Source: JANMDR01 sp031376425 | GTDB lineage: Bacteria; Pseudomonadota; Gammaproteobacteria; Burkholderiales; Usitatibacteraceae | Reading direction: 5' to 3' | DNA: 43,101 bases | Assembly (NCBI GenBank): GCA_031376425.1 | Contig: JANMDR010000337.1 | Span: 1 to 43,101 of the forward strand | Shown: piece by piece, positions 7,819 through 17,123 of the stretch | Layout: the number at the start of each line of letters is the position of its first letter | Position numbering within the stretch: the stretch's first letter is position 1 | Made by a program: the position numbers and the translations under genes | The notes under the pieces: model-generated | Told to the model about the DNA's origin: nothing | What the model saw: the letters and a program-made list of their open reading frames with translations, nothing else | The model's database searches: none

Positions 7819-10800
7819 ATGTCTTCAGTGTTAACCCCTAAAAGCAGCAGATGGCTGCAATTGAGCTTTCGCAGTAAGCTCGTGCTCGGCGGTATCGCCG
7901 TGCAAATCGTTGCGATGGCGGTGATCACTTGGCACAGCGCCTATCTTATTGACACTTATTTTCGGGCGGAGTTAGTTGCTCGCGCTGAAAGGCAATCGCC
8001 GCTGTTTAATGCGGCTCTTGCGGCGCCGATGTTGCAACGCGACTACGCGACCGTTCAAGCAATATTGAATGAAAGCCGAACCAAGGATTTGGTATCCTAT
8101 CTCATTGTTTATGATACGCAAGGGCGCGTTGTAGGGCAAACTGGATGGCTTGAGAACTCAACTAAGCCAGACATGAGTTTACCGCAGCCAGTAACCTTAG
8201 TTGATGGTGGCTCTAGGTTTGATTTTAAAACGCCACTGCAACTAGAAGGTGTAGCATTGGGCACGCTGTACTTCGGTTTGCCGGGAACGTTTATCGAAAC
8301 AACGCGTAATGAAATGTTGCTGCAGATGGTTGTGGTAAGCGCCGTTGCGGTGATTCTATTTTCGCTGTTGTTGGGGCTAATTGCATATTTTCTGACCCGT
8401 CCTTTAAAGCAGCTTACACGCGCAAGCCAGCAGATGCGGTCGGGGGATTATGATGTACAACTTTCGACTGGGGGGGGCGATGAAATTAGCGTGTTGACCG
8501 ATGATTTTCGGCATATGGCGGCGGAGGTAAAGCGCAAGGTTTCAACTTTAATTGAAAGTGAGGCGCTACAGCGTGACTACGCAACTGCGCTAGAGCAAGA
8601 GCATGCGGCGCTTGAACGTGCGCGTGCAGTGGCTGAATCAGCTAACCGCGCCAAATCAGATTTTTTGGCTAATATGAGTCACGAAATTCGCACGCCCATG
8701 CATGGAATTTTAGGCACGATTGAACTCATTGGCGAAGATACACTAAGCGAGCAACAACGTGAGCGTATTGACATCGTCCATCGTTCTGGGGCTTCCTTAT
8801 TGCTGATGCTAAACAATGTGTTGGATTTTTCGCGGTTTCAAGCGGGTAAGTTTGAGCTTGATATTGTTACCTTTAACCTCGCTAAAGTTGCGCAAGATTC
8901 TGCGAATCTTTTTGCGGCTATTGCCTCTGCGAAGGGCGTGAAAATTGCAACAGAAATCTCCCCAGCGCTGGCACCTGAATTAAATGGTGATCCGATTCGT
9001 ATTAGACAAATTTTGGTAAATTTGTTGGGCAATGCCGTAAAGTTTTCTGAAAGCGGTACGGTAACCATAAGATTCAAAGCGCTGGAATCAACGGGTTTAT
9101 TGATAGAAGTACAAGACCAAGGTATTGGTATTGCGCCAGAGGCGCTAACACGTATTTTTGAGCCTTTTGCGCAGGCCGATAATTCTACCTCTCGAAAGTA
9201 CGGCGGAACTGGATTAGGCTTGGCAATTTCTGGTCAAATTGTCAAGCTCATGAATGGTGAATTGAGCGTTGAATCGTCTGGTACCAATGGTTCCACTTTT
9301 CGCGTGCGCTTGCCTTTAGTTACACCGGCTGTTGCCATTGCTAGCCCCGCTGAAATTGATGATGCAAAATCTATTGCGGCAGCAAATCTTAAAGTGCAGG
9401 GGGCAGATAGTGTTAGCTTCATTCAACAACGATGCCTAGCACGGGGCGTGCGAATTTTGCTGGCGGAGGATAACTACATTAATCAGTTTCTTGCTAAGGC
9501 CATGCTGGTAAAAATTGGCTGCCAAGTTGAAGTAGCAGTCAATGGCATTAAAGCTGTTGAGTTATTTAAAACGGGCCAGTTTGACGTCGTACTCATGGAT
9601 TGTCACATGCCAGAGATGAGCGGGTACGAGGCAGCAGCGGCGATTCGCACCGCTGAAGCAATTTCCGGTGCCGCAAGAACGCCCATTATCGCGATCACCG
9701 CCAATGTACAGAATGGTGAACGCGAGCGCTGTATCAGTGTGGGCATGGATGACTATTTAGCAAAGCCATTTAATCAAGCGGAAATTGCCACGATTATTGC
9801 AAAATGGCTGGAAGCTGCACCGGCCAAAAATAACCTATCACCACGCGAAGATGCAAATAGTAAAACACTGCATTCTAACGATGCGCTAAAGCACCCAGCA
9901 GAATCGCTCCGTTCAAAAGTGCCAATCGTAGCGGCCAATGTGGTGAGCGCTTCGGTTTTGGCCGTCGCTGATAGGCAAACGGGTGTACTGATAATTGATG
10001 ACGACGCTATTCAGCGTGCATTGGTATCGGCAATGCTAAAACGCATCGGCGTCACGCAGCTATTTACCGCAGCAGACGGTGCCGCCGCACTTGATTGCAT
10101 GCATATGAACGGCGCTGTTATTGGCTTAGTGATTTGTGATTTGCAAATGCCCGGTATGGACGGCATGGCATTGCTGCGCCGCATTGTTGAGGCAGGGCAT
10201 AAGCCAACGGTAATTATTTCAAGTGGGTCTGATGCGGTAATTACGCGTAGCGTTGAATTGATGGTTGCAGCGCTTGGGCTTGCGGTGCTAGGGTCATTGC
10301 CGAAGCCGGTTTCGGCAACGGTGTTAAATGCGCTTTATTCAAGCTATCGCGCAGCGGCAATCGAAAACATGACGGCTCAGCACGTTAGCGTGTTGCCAAG
10401 TGATTTACTGCGTGCCTTAGCTAATGCAGAATTCGAACCATTTTTTCAACCGAAAGTACGCATGAGTGATGGCGCTCTCGCTGGGGTTGAGGTATTGGTG
10501 CGTTGGATTCACCCAACCCACGGTGTGCTGCGGCCTTCGGAATTTTTGCCCTTTGTGGAGCAACAAGGCCACTTAGGCGAAATGACGACGCAACTGATAG
10601 CAAGATCAATTGACCTTGGCGGAAAATGGAGGGTGGCGGGGCACAAGCTAAAGTTAAATATAAACCTATCGCTCTCTGCCCTTGAGAACCCTTTATTTTG
10701 TGAGGAAGTGCAAACCATACTCGCCGCACATGGGCTCGCCCCGCATGATATTACGTTTGAAATTCTTGAAACGGCGGCCATGGTGGATGTAGGACGCACG

Positions 10801-11193
10801 TTGGAAATCATGACCCGCCTTCGTCTTAACGGCTTTGGTTTAGCAATTGATGATTTTGGAATCGGGTTTTCATCATTTGAACAATTATCCAGCATCCCTT
10901 TCACAGAATTAAAAATCGACCGTTCATTCGTAAATGGAGTTGCCCAATCAGCACGCTTAGCGGCAATGGTGCGCTCCTGTATCGAGCTTGCTCAACGCCT
11001 TAATTTAAAAGTGGTTGCGGAAGGTGTGGAATTACGCGAAGACTGGGATTTTTTGCTTGCCGCAGGTGCCAACGAAGCCCAAGGCTACCTAATCGCCAAG
11101 CCAATGCCCGCAGCCCAGTTTTTGCAATGGATGGAAAATTGGCCGCAACAGGGGCTTGACCGTGCGTTAGAGCCGCGCGACATAACGGCTTGA
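7819..11193 (+). CDS. Hybrid histidine kinase fused to a c-di-GMP phosphodiesterase (HAMP-HK-REC-REC-EAL)
   Basis: 1124 residues. Order: TM1 (about 20-44), periplasmic sensor (about 45-166), TM2 (about 170-192), HAMP (193-245), a short coiled coil, HisKA with H288 in NMSHEIRTPMHG, HATPase (N405, QGIGIAP, YGGTGLGL), REC1 with D594 in MDCHMPEMSG, REC2 with D774 in CDLQMPGMDG, and an EAL domain from about 868. The EAL motif reads EVL (E891). The other catalytic/metal residues appear present: N949, E981, D1011/D1012 in IDDFG, K1032 in LKID, E1068 in AEGVE and Q1088. It should therefore be able to hydrolyse c-di-GMP, gated by phosphotransfer within one chain. The REC2-EAL half resembles free-standing RocR/PvrR-type regulators. 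A run of eight G bases occurs in the HAMP region (8470-8477). Confidence 0.93.
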   Translation: MSSVLTPKSSRWLQLSFRSKLVLGGIAVQIVAMAVITWHSAYLIDTYFRAELVARAERQSPLFNAALAAPMLQRDYATVQAILNESRTKDLVSYLIVYDTQGRVVGQTGWLENSTKPDMSLPQPVTLVDGGSRFDFKTPLQLEGVALGTLYFGLPGTFIETTRNEMLLQMVVVSAVAVILFSLLLGLIAYFLTRPLKQLTRASQQMRSGDYDVQLSTGGGDEISVLTDDFRHMAAEVKRKVSTLIESEALQRDYATALEQEHAALERARAVAESANRAKSDFLANMSHEIRTPMHGILGTIELIGEDTLSEQQRERIDIVHRSGASLLLMLNNVLDFSRFQAGKFELDIVTFNLAKVAQDSANLFAAIASAKGVKIATEISPALAPELNGDPIRIRQILVNLLGNAVKFSESGTVTIRFKALESTGLLIEVQDQGIGIAPEALTRIFEPFAQADNSTSRKYGGTGLGLAISGQIVKLMNGELSVESSGTNGSTFRVRLPLVTPAVAIASPAEIDDAKSIAAANLKVQGADSVSFIQQRCLARGVRILLAEDNYINQFLAKAMLVKIGCQVEVAVNGIKAVELFKTGQFDVVLMDCHMPEMSGYEAAAAIRTAEAISGAARTPIIAITANVQNGERERCISVGMDDYLAKPFNQAEIATIIAKWLEAAPAKNNLSPREDANSKTLHSNDALKHPAESLRSKVPIVAANVVSASVLAVADRQTGVLIIDDDAIQRALVSAMLKRIGVTQLFTAADGAAALDCMHMNGAVIGLVICDLQMPGMDGMALLRRIVEAGHKPTVIISSGSDAVITRSVELMVAALGLAVLGSLPKPVSATVLNALYSSYRAAAIENMTAQHVSVLPSDLLRALANAEFEPFFQPKVRMSDGALAGVEVLVRWIHPTHGVLRPSEFLPFVEQQGHLGEMTTQLIARSIDLGGKWRVAGHKLKLNINLSLSALENPLFCEEVQTILAAHGLAPHDITFEILETAAMVDVGRTLEIMTRLRLNGFGLAIDDFGIGFSSFEQLSSIPFTELKIDRSFVNGVAQSARLAAMVRSCIELAQRLNLKVVAEGVELREDWDFLLAAGANEAQGYLIAKPMPAAQFLQWMENWPQQGLDRALEPRDITA

Positions 11194-11229
11194 GGGCTTT
11201 TTAAATCAGGCTCTTTTCACGGAAAATAA

Positions 11230-11754
11230 ATGCACCAAGATAAAACTATATTTTCATGCAAAGGTGGGCATTTGGTACTGCCTGCGACGCCGATGTTGGA
11301 TCGTCGCGATGGGGGACAGTTGATGGTACTGCCGCCGCGTATGGTGTGGGATCGCACGGCGTTGGATGCGCAAGAGCTTAGCTATTTTTCGGCGCTGGTC
11401 GCGGCAGGTGCTGCGGCAATGCTGGCTGTGCTGCCGCAATTGCAGGATGGTTGTATCAATTATTGGGATGCGGGCAATTGGGCGCTCAATGATGCTGCAT
11501 CACCAGCGGGGCTTAAAAATGGCAGCGAACATCGCAAACTCCATCTCCACCTATTGGGGCGCAGCCCACAATCACTGCATGCCGATTGGCGCTGGGGTGA
11601 ATCCCCCAAATTTCCTGATTATGCCGACCGTAATAGCTGGATGGCGGGGTTTAATGCCTTAAATTTGACTGAAACGGCGGCAATTGCCGCTAAGACTAAG
11701 CTGATTTTGGTAGAAAAGTATGGTTTTAGCGTAGCTGAAATTGAGGTATTTTAA
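11230..11754 (+). CDS. HIT-superfamily-like protein
   Basis: 174 residues. The best landmark is KLHLHLLGRSP (104-113), which resembles the histidine triad strand (H-x-H followed by a small loop; H105 and H107 here). It is preceded by CINYWDAGNWALND and followed by RWGESPKFPDYADRNSW. HIT proteins hydrolyse or transfer nucleotidyl groups in the cytoplasm. The third histidine of a full triad is not present in the expected position (LLG instead of H-x-x), so catalysis is uncertain. It starts 36 bases after the EAL-kinase gene and ends 64 bases before ppiD, whose own promoter separates it from that gene. Assignment rests on one motif, and a different small-molecule-binding role is possible. Confidence 0.7.
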   Translation: MHQDKTIFSCKGGHLVLPATPMLDRRDGGQLMVLPPRMVWDRTALDAQELSYFSALVAAGAAAMLAVLPQLQDGCINYWDAGNWALNDAASPAGLKNGSEHRKLHLHLLGRSPQSLHADWRWGESPKFPDYADRNSWMAGFNALNLTETAAIAAKTKLILVEKYGFSVAEIEVF

Positions 11755-11764
11755 GCGGCCACTG

Positions 11765-11773
11765 TGGTAAAAT
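11765..11773 (+). promoter_or_regulatory. Extended -10 promoter for ppiD
   Basis: TGGTAAAAT matches TGn + TAAAAT (5 of 6 with TATAAT) and lies 46 bases upstream of the ppiD start. TTGAGG at 11741 is 21 bases upstream of the -10 hexamer, so a standard -35 is lacking. GGAA just before the ATG is the likely ribosome-binding site. Confidence 0.45.
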
Positions 11774-11818
11774 CGTGGGTTAGTAATTTTTTTCTGCGCT
11801 CATTTTCGGAATTTATTC

Positions 11819-13735
11819 ATGTTAGAAGCCATTCGCGTTGCCGCCCAAACCACAGCGGCCAAAATCATTCTCACCCTAATTACGATTCCATTTGCCTTCT
11901 GGGGTGTGGAATCCTACATTCGTGGCAACCCTAGTGCCGATGCTGTGGCCACAGTGGAGGGTAATAAAATTACCCAGCAAGAATTCACCAACGCCCAGCG
12001 TAATCAGCTAGAGCGCTTCCGTCAGCAGTTTGGTGGCAATATTGATCAATCGATCATGGAAACGCCAGAAATGCGCAAAAACATTCTGGATCAAATGATT
12101 GATCAACGCTTGGTTTCTACCGTGACCAAGTCTAGCGGTTTGATGGTGAGTGATGCGGCTTTAATTGAGAAATTAAAATCAGAAGCATCATTGCAAGACG
12201 GCGGCAAATTTTCGGCAACGCGGTATGAAAATTTCCTTAAAAACCAAGGCCTCTCAGCAGCTAATTTTGAAAGCATGTTGCGTCAGGATTTGGAGCGCTC
12301 GCAGTTTACCGAAAGCGTGATCAACACTTCCATCGTCGGTAAAAAAAGCGTTCAGCAATATTTAGAAGCTACTGAGCAGCAGCGCGAAATTGCCGTAGTG
12401 AATTTAACGCTAGATCAATATATGGCCAAGGTTGCCATCACGCCGGAGCGCATCAAGACTTATTATGAAGAGAAAAAAGTTGAGTTTACGATTCCTGAAC
12501 AAGTAAAGCTTGAGTATCTTGAGGTAAGCGTTGACGCCGTAGCTTCTCAAACTCAGCTTACTGCAGAAGAAATTCAAAAAGCTTATGAAGGCAAAAAAGA
12601 TAGCTACACCACTAAAGAAGAGCGCAAAGCCAGCCATATTTTGATTTCCGTTACCCCGACATCAAAAGACGCCGACAAAGCAGCCGCCAAAGCCAAAGCC
12701 GATGCGCTTTACGCTGAAGTAAAAAAAGCGCCTGCTAAATTTGCCGAGTTAGCCAAGGCCAATTCGCAAGACCCAGGCTCAGCACCTAGCGGTGGTGATT
12801 TAGGGTTTTTTGGCCGTGGTGCAATGGTAAAACCATTTGAGGCAGCCGTATTCGGCGCTGCTGTGGGCGATATCATGCCGCCAGTGTTGTCGGATTTCGG
12901 CTATCACATCATCACGCTAACAGGATTAAAGCCGCAGAAAATCAAAACGCTGGCTGAAGCCACACCAGAAATCGAAGGCGAATTGAAGAAAACAAAAGCC
13001 CAAGCTGCTTTTGCTGCTTCGGCTGAAAAGTTTAAAGACCTCGTGTTTGAAAAGCCCAGCAGCCTAAAAGATGCGGCTGACGCAGTGAAACTCACACCAC
13101 GTCAAACGCAATTTTTCAGCAAAGCCGCCGCCACGCCACCGTTTAATAACCCTAAAGTAATCGCAGCGGTGTTTACTGATGACGTGCTTAAAAATAAGCG
13201 TAATAGCGAAGCAGTCGAGTTCTCACCCGGCAATTTGATCTCCGCACGTTTGTTAGAAACCAAACCGGCCATCGTGCGTCCTTTTGAAGAAGTACAAAAA
13301 ATCATTGCTGATCGCCTGCAACGCGAAGAAGCCGTAAAGCTCGCTAAAGCCGATGGTGAGGCCAAGTTAAAAGCCCTGCGCGAAGGTAAAACGGGCGAAG
13401 TTACTTTCCCCGCTGTATTGGCTGTTAGCCGCAACAACCCTGCTGGCTTGCCACCAAGTGTAATCACCGAAGCCATGCGCGCTAATCCTAAGGCGTTGCC
13501 AGCCTATGTAGGCGTGGATAATCCGGGCGCTGGCTACAGCTTGGTATTAGTGAGCAAAGTAATTCCCCCAGCAGCACCGGACGAAGCCAAAGCGAAAAGC
13601 CAGCGTGATCGTTTTGCGCAATCCATCTCGCAGCAAGAGTTAGCATCTACCTTGCTGGCCGTGCGTGCCAAGTCTGATGTAAGCGTGAATAAAGGCGCGT
13701 TAGATAAGAAACCGGATGCGCCTGAGGTAAAGTAA
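11819..13735 (+). CDS. ppiD: PpiD-like periplasmic chaperone / peptidyl-prolyl isomerase
   Basis: 638 residues, close to the 623 of E. coli PpiD. It starts with a short cytoplasmic stretch and a single membrane anchor (about 13-34, AAKIILTLITIPFAFWGV). A SurA_N-like chaperone region with long helices follows (about 40-260), then a parvulin domain (about 268-371) with ASHILIS, SQDPGSAPSGGDLGFFGRG and GYHIITLTG. A second chaperone-like region closes the protein. PpiD helps newly translocated proteins fold at the SecYEG exit, facing the periplasm. The gene has its own extended -10 upstream and a strong terminator downstream, so it is probably monocistronic. In a window full of exported proteins this is the only general secretion-folding factor. 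Confidence 0.93.
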   Translation: MLEAIRVAAQTTAAKIILTLITIPFAFWGVESYIRGNPSADAVATVEGNKITQQEFTNAQRNQLERFRQQFGGNIDQSIMETPEMRKNILDQMIDQRLVSTVTKSSGLMVSDAALIEKLKSEASLQDGGKFSATRYENFLKNQGLSAANFESMLRQDLERSQFTESVINTSIVGKKSVQQYLEATEQQREIAVVNLTLDQYMAKVAITPERIKTYYEEKKVEFTIPEQVKLEYLEVSVDAVASQTQLTAEEIQKAYEGKKDSYTTKEERKASHILISVTPTSKDADKAAAKAKADALYAEVKKAPAKFAELAKANSQDPGSAPSGGDLGFFGRGAMVKPFEAAVFGAAVGDIMPPVLSDFGYHIITLTGLKPQKIKTLAEATPEIEGELKKTKAQAAFAASAEKFKDLVFEKPSSLKDAADAVKLTPRQTQFFSKAAATPPFNNPKVIAAVFTDDVLKNKRNSEAVEFSPGNLISARLLETKPAIVRPFEEVQKIIADRLQREEAVKLAKADGEAKLKALREGKTGEVTFPAVLAVSRNNPAGLPPSVITEAMRANPKALPAYVGVDNPGAGYSLVLVSKVIPPAAPDEAKAKSQRDRFAQSISQQELASTLLAVRAKSDVSVNKGALDKKPDAPEVK

Positions 13736-13769
13736 GTTTTAGATTGATCGATAATTTCGATCAACCGCT

Positions 13770-13804
13770 AAAAAGCCCACGGCAATTGCCATGGGCTTTT
13801 TTTA
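13770..13804 (+). terminator. Rho-independent terminator after ppiD
   Basis: AAAAGCCCA and TGGGCTTTT form the outer stem, with a self-complementary GGCAATTGCC inside it and a single C/A mismatch between. A run of T follows. It isolates ppiD from the pseudopilin cassette. Confidence 0.9.
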
Positions 13805-13926
13805 TTCCCCTTCCGTGGTGGTGGTGCCCAGCAGAGGACGGCATCGTGTTTTTTGGCTGCAACGACGCCTGATCCACATGATTTAACCGTCCCGTGATAA
13901 AAATCGCAATAAAAATCCGTATGTAT

Positions 13927-13949
13927 AAGTAAGCGGTTATTGCTTGCTT
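13927..13949. promoter_or_regulatory. Inverted repeat upstream of the first pseudopilin cassette
   Basis: AAGTAAGC and GCTTGCTT are inverted with 7 of 8 matches around a 7-base spacer, in the roughly 200-base gap between the ppiD terminator and the cassette. It could be an operator or a small hairpin. No convincing sigma-70 promoter is seen in this gap. The rest (13805-13926) is AT-rich near the end and otherwise shows nothing I can assign. Confidence 0.3.
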
Positions 13950-14004
13950 TTTGTTTATAGCGCGCCGCTTGATGTTGTCACGCTTTGCCTTGCGGCAGGT
14001 CGCA

Positions 14005-15954
14005 ATGCCAAAAAACCTTAAGCGGATTATGAAAGTAAAAAAACCATCAACACGGACACCTGCTGGCTCTCCAATTTATATGGGGGGTCTTGGCTTGTTG
14101 GAAGTAATGTTATTTTTATTTATAGTAGGTGCCACTTTGGTGGTGGGCTATGCGTGGCTGGCGGCTAAACAGCAGGCGACACGCGCAGAAGCAAGCGCCG
14201 CACAGTTGCAGCAGGCTAATCGCTATATTGACGCCTTTGCTGCCGCTAAATTTAGATTACCTTGCCCCGCACCAGTTAATGGTAATGGCATTGAAGATTG
14301 TAGTTTAGCGAAGGGGGTATTGCCCTATCGCACCCTGCGGCTTGATGGCTCTGCGGCGCAAAAAGGCGTGGGGCAGTTGCAGTACATCGTCAATCCTACG
14401 TTGACACCGGCACCGAGTAACTTGTTTGAGCCCCATAAATGGGATCGTACACAACATGACTTTAAGCAGATAAGCTCAGCAGATTATTGCCGCCGATTAA
14501 TTGCCACCAACACCACCCCTCTGGGCGCGCAAGTACGTAATACGACAGGTGTGCTGCGCCCCGTGGCGTACGCGATTGCCCACCCTGGTAATGGCGATGC
14601 GGATGGTGATGGCACAGCGTTCGATGGTGCTAATGGTAGTCCTGCTGCTGTTATGGAAGCGCCTCAAAATACCCTAATTATGGGTGCCTATGATGATTCA
14701 GTAATGGCGCGTACCACCGCTGAACTTTATTTTACGTCTGATTGTGATGTGCTGTTAACTACCTTAGATATGCTCGCGCTTGGTGTGGATGTTACTGATG
14801 AAGTGCAGAGTGCGGCGATTGCCGCCACGGTGACGGCAAGTGTGCTTACCCTCATAGGCGGCGTTAAAATTGGCGTCACGATATTAAAAATAACCTTAGC
14901 AGGTGTTGCGCTCGGTGCGGCGATTACCACCCTTACCGGCGCAACTGGTTTATTATCAGCGGCAATCGCGGGCTGCGCTGTACTAGTTGGCTGTGCTGAG
15001 CTGCCCCACGCCATTGCCACAGTAGCAGCCGCTGTTGCTGCAGTTACTGCCGGTGGCGTAGCGATTGCCGCCGGTATTGCCTCGCTGGTGCCGGCATTAG
15101 TTTATGTTGGTTTGACGCTCACTGTTGCCATTATGGCTGGCGTTTCAACCAGTCAAACGGTGGATTTAACCGAAGCCAAACAAATTGCGCGCGATAGTCT
15201 CGCCGCCGCTACTGCAAATCGCGTTGCGGCCAACGCAAAATTGATAGAAGCGCAAAACAATGCCGCCCCTACCAATAACGCGCAAGCAGCAGCGCGCACA
15301 GCGCTCTTCAACGAAGCGAATAATCCCAGCAACGGTATCATCGCCACCACCAACGCCTTGGGCGTACCTGCTGGTACTACACCCGTAAATACGCTGGATG
15401 GCGATATTGCCGATGCTATTGTTCACCTCGGCTATTTAAATGACGCGCAATACAATGAGGCTGCGGCTCGCTCTGAGTTAAAAGTAGCGCAACAGACTGT
15501 TCCTGAAGATCCGGCGGTCACCGCCAATAAGCAAACCCTGCTCGACAACGCCATAGCCGCTGTTGCCTTTGCGCAATTGGGTTACAACAATCGCCGCCAA
15601 AACCTGATCGCCTATAGCCGCCGCGCGTATTGCGTCACCACCACCTCAGGCAACCCTGCCGTGACCACCACTGATTGCAATTTGTTTTACGACGGTCGCA
15701 GTCGAATGACGGCTAGGTTGAACACCTTTGAGGCTAAATTTAATGAGGCGTACTTAAACAACAAAAAACTAGAAGGCGCACAACAAACCTATAACGCTGC
15801 CGTCGCTACCGAAGCTCAAGCACAAGCAAGCCTAAACCAGCTTTTAAACGCGAACACCACACCAACAGCAGGAACGGCCACCCAAGCGACAGTGTGGGCG
15901 GGTGCTGAAGCAATTTTAAAACGCGCCGATGCCATGGGGGGCACAAAACCATGA
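14005..15954 (+). CDS. Prepilin-like protein 1 of cassette A (large, with hydrophobic Ala/Gly region)
   Basis: 649 residues from the ATG at 14005, which has CAGG 6 bases upstream. ATG 14029 and ATG 13972 are alternatives. A basic leader ends at G28, followed by LGLLEVMLFLFIVG with glutamate at mature position +5: a class III prepilin signal with a methylatable N-terminus and TM helix. After the helix come a coiled stretch, FRLPCPAP...EDCS (conserved Cys pair), YRTLRLDG and a DADGDG loop that looks calcium-binding. Next is a roughly 115-residue very hydrophobic Ala/Gly/Val segment (about 270-385), a helical Ala/Asn-rich part, and a CVTTTS...DC pair near the C-terminus. It is far longer than typical pseudopilins (150-250 residues). 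Its stop overlaps the next start (ATGA). It was presumably inserted in the inner membrane, facing the periplasm, until processed. Function unknown. Confidence 0.85.
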   Translation: MPKNLKRIMKVKKPSTRTPAGSPIYMGGLGLLEVMLFLFIVGATLVVGYAWLAAKQQATRAEASAAQLQQANRYIDAFAAAKFRLPCPAPVNGNGIEDCSLAKGVLPYRTLRLDGSAAQKGVGQLQYIVNPTLTPAPSNLFEPHKWDRTQHDFKQISSADYCRRLIATNTTPLGAQVRNTTGVLRPVAYAIAHPGNGDADGDGTAFDGANGSPAAVMEAPQNTLIMGAYDDSVMARTTAELYFTSDCDVLLTTLDMLALGVDVTDEVQSAAIAATVTASVLTLIGGVKIGVTILKITLAGVALGAAITTLTGATGLLSAAIAGCAVLVGCAELPHAIATVAAAVAAVTAGGVAIAAGIASLVPALVYVGLTLTVAIMAGVSTSQTVDLTEAKQIARDSLAAATANRVAANAKLIEAQNNAAPTNNAQAAARTALFNEANNPSNGIIATTNALGVPAGTTPVNTLDGDIADAIVHLGYLNDAQYNEAAARSELKVAQQTVPEDPAVTANKQTLLDNAIAAVAFAQLGYNNRRQNLIAYSRRAYCVTTTSGNPAVTTTDCNLFYDGRSRMTARLNTFEAKFNEAYLNNKKLEGAQQTYNAAVATEAQAQASLNQLLNANTTPTAGTATQATVWAGAEAILKRADAMGGTKP

Positions 15955-17123
15955 AGTATCATCCCAGCAATTGTTTGAAATCACCTATCTGTGAGAAGAC
16001 AAAGTCGTCGAGTGACCATTTAAGGGTAAATAGCGGCTTCACGCTCATTGAAATTGCCGTCGTGCTTGCTGTATCAGCGGCCATAGGCTTAGCTATTTGG
16101 AAGCTGCTACCGGCCATGCGCAGCACCACTAACGTAGACGCTCCGCGCATTGCGCTGCAAGATGCGCAAACCGCCCTAGAAGGCTTTATATTGCAGCACA
16201 ACCGCCTACCCTGTCCGGCAACAGTCGCGAATGGCGTGGAGGACTGTAGTAGCGCCGTGCAAGTAGGTACACTACCCTATGCCACGATAGGGCTTGCTGC
16301 GGGTTCATCTTTGCCACCGTTACGTTATGGTGTGTATCGCAACGCCGCAGCGATAATTAAAACCGATGCGGATTTAGCGCAAGCTAAACAACGCTACCTG
16401 CCCACGTCTCCCGTTAATGTGATCGGTGCAATCAATGGCCTAGACTTTTGCGTAGCTGTAAAAAATGCCATCGCTAGCCCAAATGCGCTTGCCGCTTCAG
16501 CCGGTGGCATGACGATTGCCTACGGGCTGGCGTACGCAGGGGCAAATGGCAGTTTTGAAGGTGCGAACGCAGATACTAGCCCTACATTCGAACTCGCGTC
16601 CGCCGCGCAAAGTAATGCTTACGACGATAAGGTCATCGTCACGGGGCTTTCCGAGCTATTTGGCCGATTAAATTGCCCGCAGCGTTTAGGCAATGCCAAT
16701 GGTGCTGTGCGCTCGCTCTATGCGGCCTTTGATAATGATTTAAACGCGGGCTTTTATGCCCAATATCGGGAGTTTGTGGTGTTGGTACGCGCCAATAATG
16801 AAGCGTTTGCTATTGCTACTTTAGCGCTGGCCTCAGCTGATCTCGGCATCGCAATTGCCGGTGGTGCTACATCCATTGCTTTGGCAGCAGCTACGGTGGG
16901 CGTGGGCGCGGGTGTTGTTGTGGGTGCAGGGCTTGCTATCGCGGCTGCAACGGCGGCAGAGATTGCGGCTGCCGCAGGGCTGGTGTCGGCCAGCATTGCA
17001 CTGGCTAAAGCGATTAATCAGCGCGATGCTGCAAACACCAATAAATTAACCGTTACCGCACCAACACTCGCCCGTGCACGTGCGACCGCCATCGCGGCGA
17101 TAAAGCAGGGGTTGTTGCCATGA
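15951..17123 (+). CDS. Prepilin-like protein 2 of cassette A
   Basis: 390 residues. A 29-residue basic leader ends in NSG, then FTLIEIAVVLAVSAAIGLAIW: a textbook prepilin peptidase site (G29/F30, E at +5) and N-terminal helix. The shared domain follows with NRLPCPATV...VEDCSS, LPYATIGL, a RYGVYRNA block, GLDFCVAVKNA and YDDKVIV. The C-terminal third contains a long Ala/Gly/Val-rich hydrophobic segment (about 285-355), unusual for a pilin, ending in a charged helix. It overlaps both neighbours by ATGA start/stop overlaps. The family is related to type II secretion/type IV pilus minor pilins by its N-terminus only. No secretion machinery is encoded here. Confidence 0.85.
   Translation: MKYHPSNCLKSPICEKTKSSSDHLRVNSGFTLIEIAVVLAVSAAIGLAIWKLLPAMRSTTNVDAPRIALQDAQTALEGFILQHNRLPCPATVANGVEDCSSAVQVGTLPYATIGLAAGSSLPPLRYGVYRNAAAIIKTDADLAQAKQRYLPTSPVNVIGAINGLDFCVAVKNAIASPNALAASAGGMTIAYGLAYAGANGSFEGANADTSPTFELASAAQSNAYDDKVIVTGLSELFGRLNCPQRLGNANGAVRSLYAAFDNDLNAGFYAQYREFVVLVRANNEAFAIATLALASADLGIAIAGGATSIALAAATVGVGAGVVVGAGLAIAAATAAEIAAAAGLVSASIALAKAINQRDAANTNKLTVTAPTLARARATAIAAIKQGLLP

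Noticed and set aside
13951..14004. Longer start (TTG 13951) for the first prepilin
   Set aside because: The added residues are not seen in the paralogue at 22150 and would place two extra basic segments before an already complete prepilin leader.
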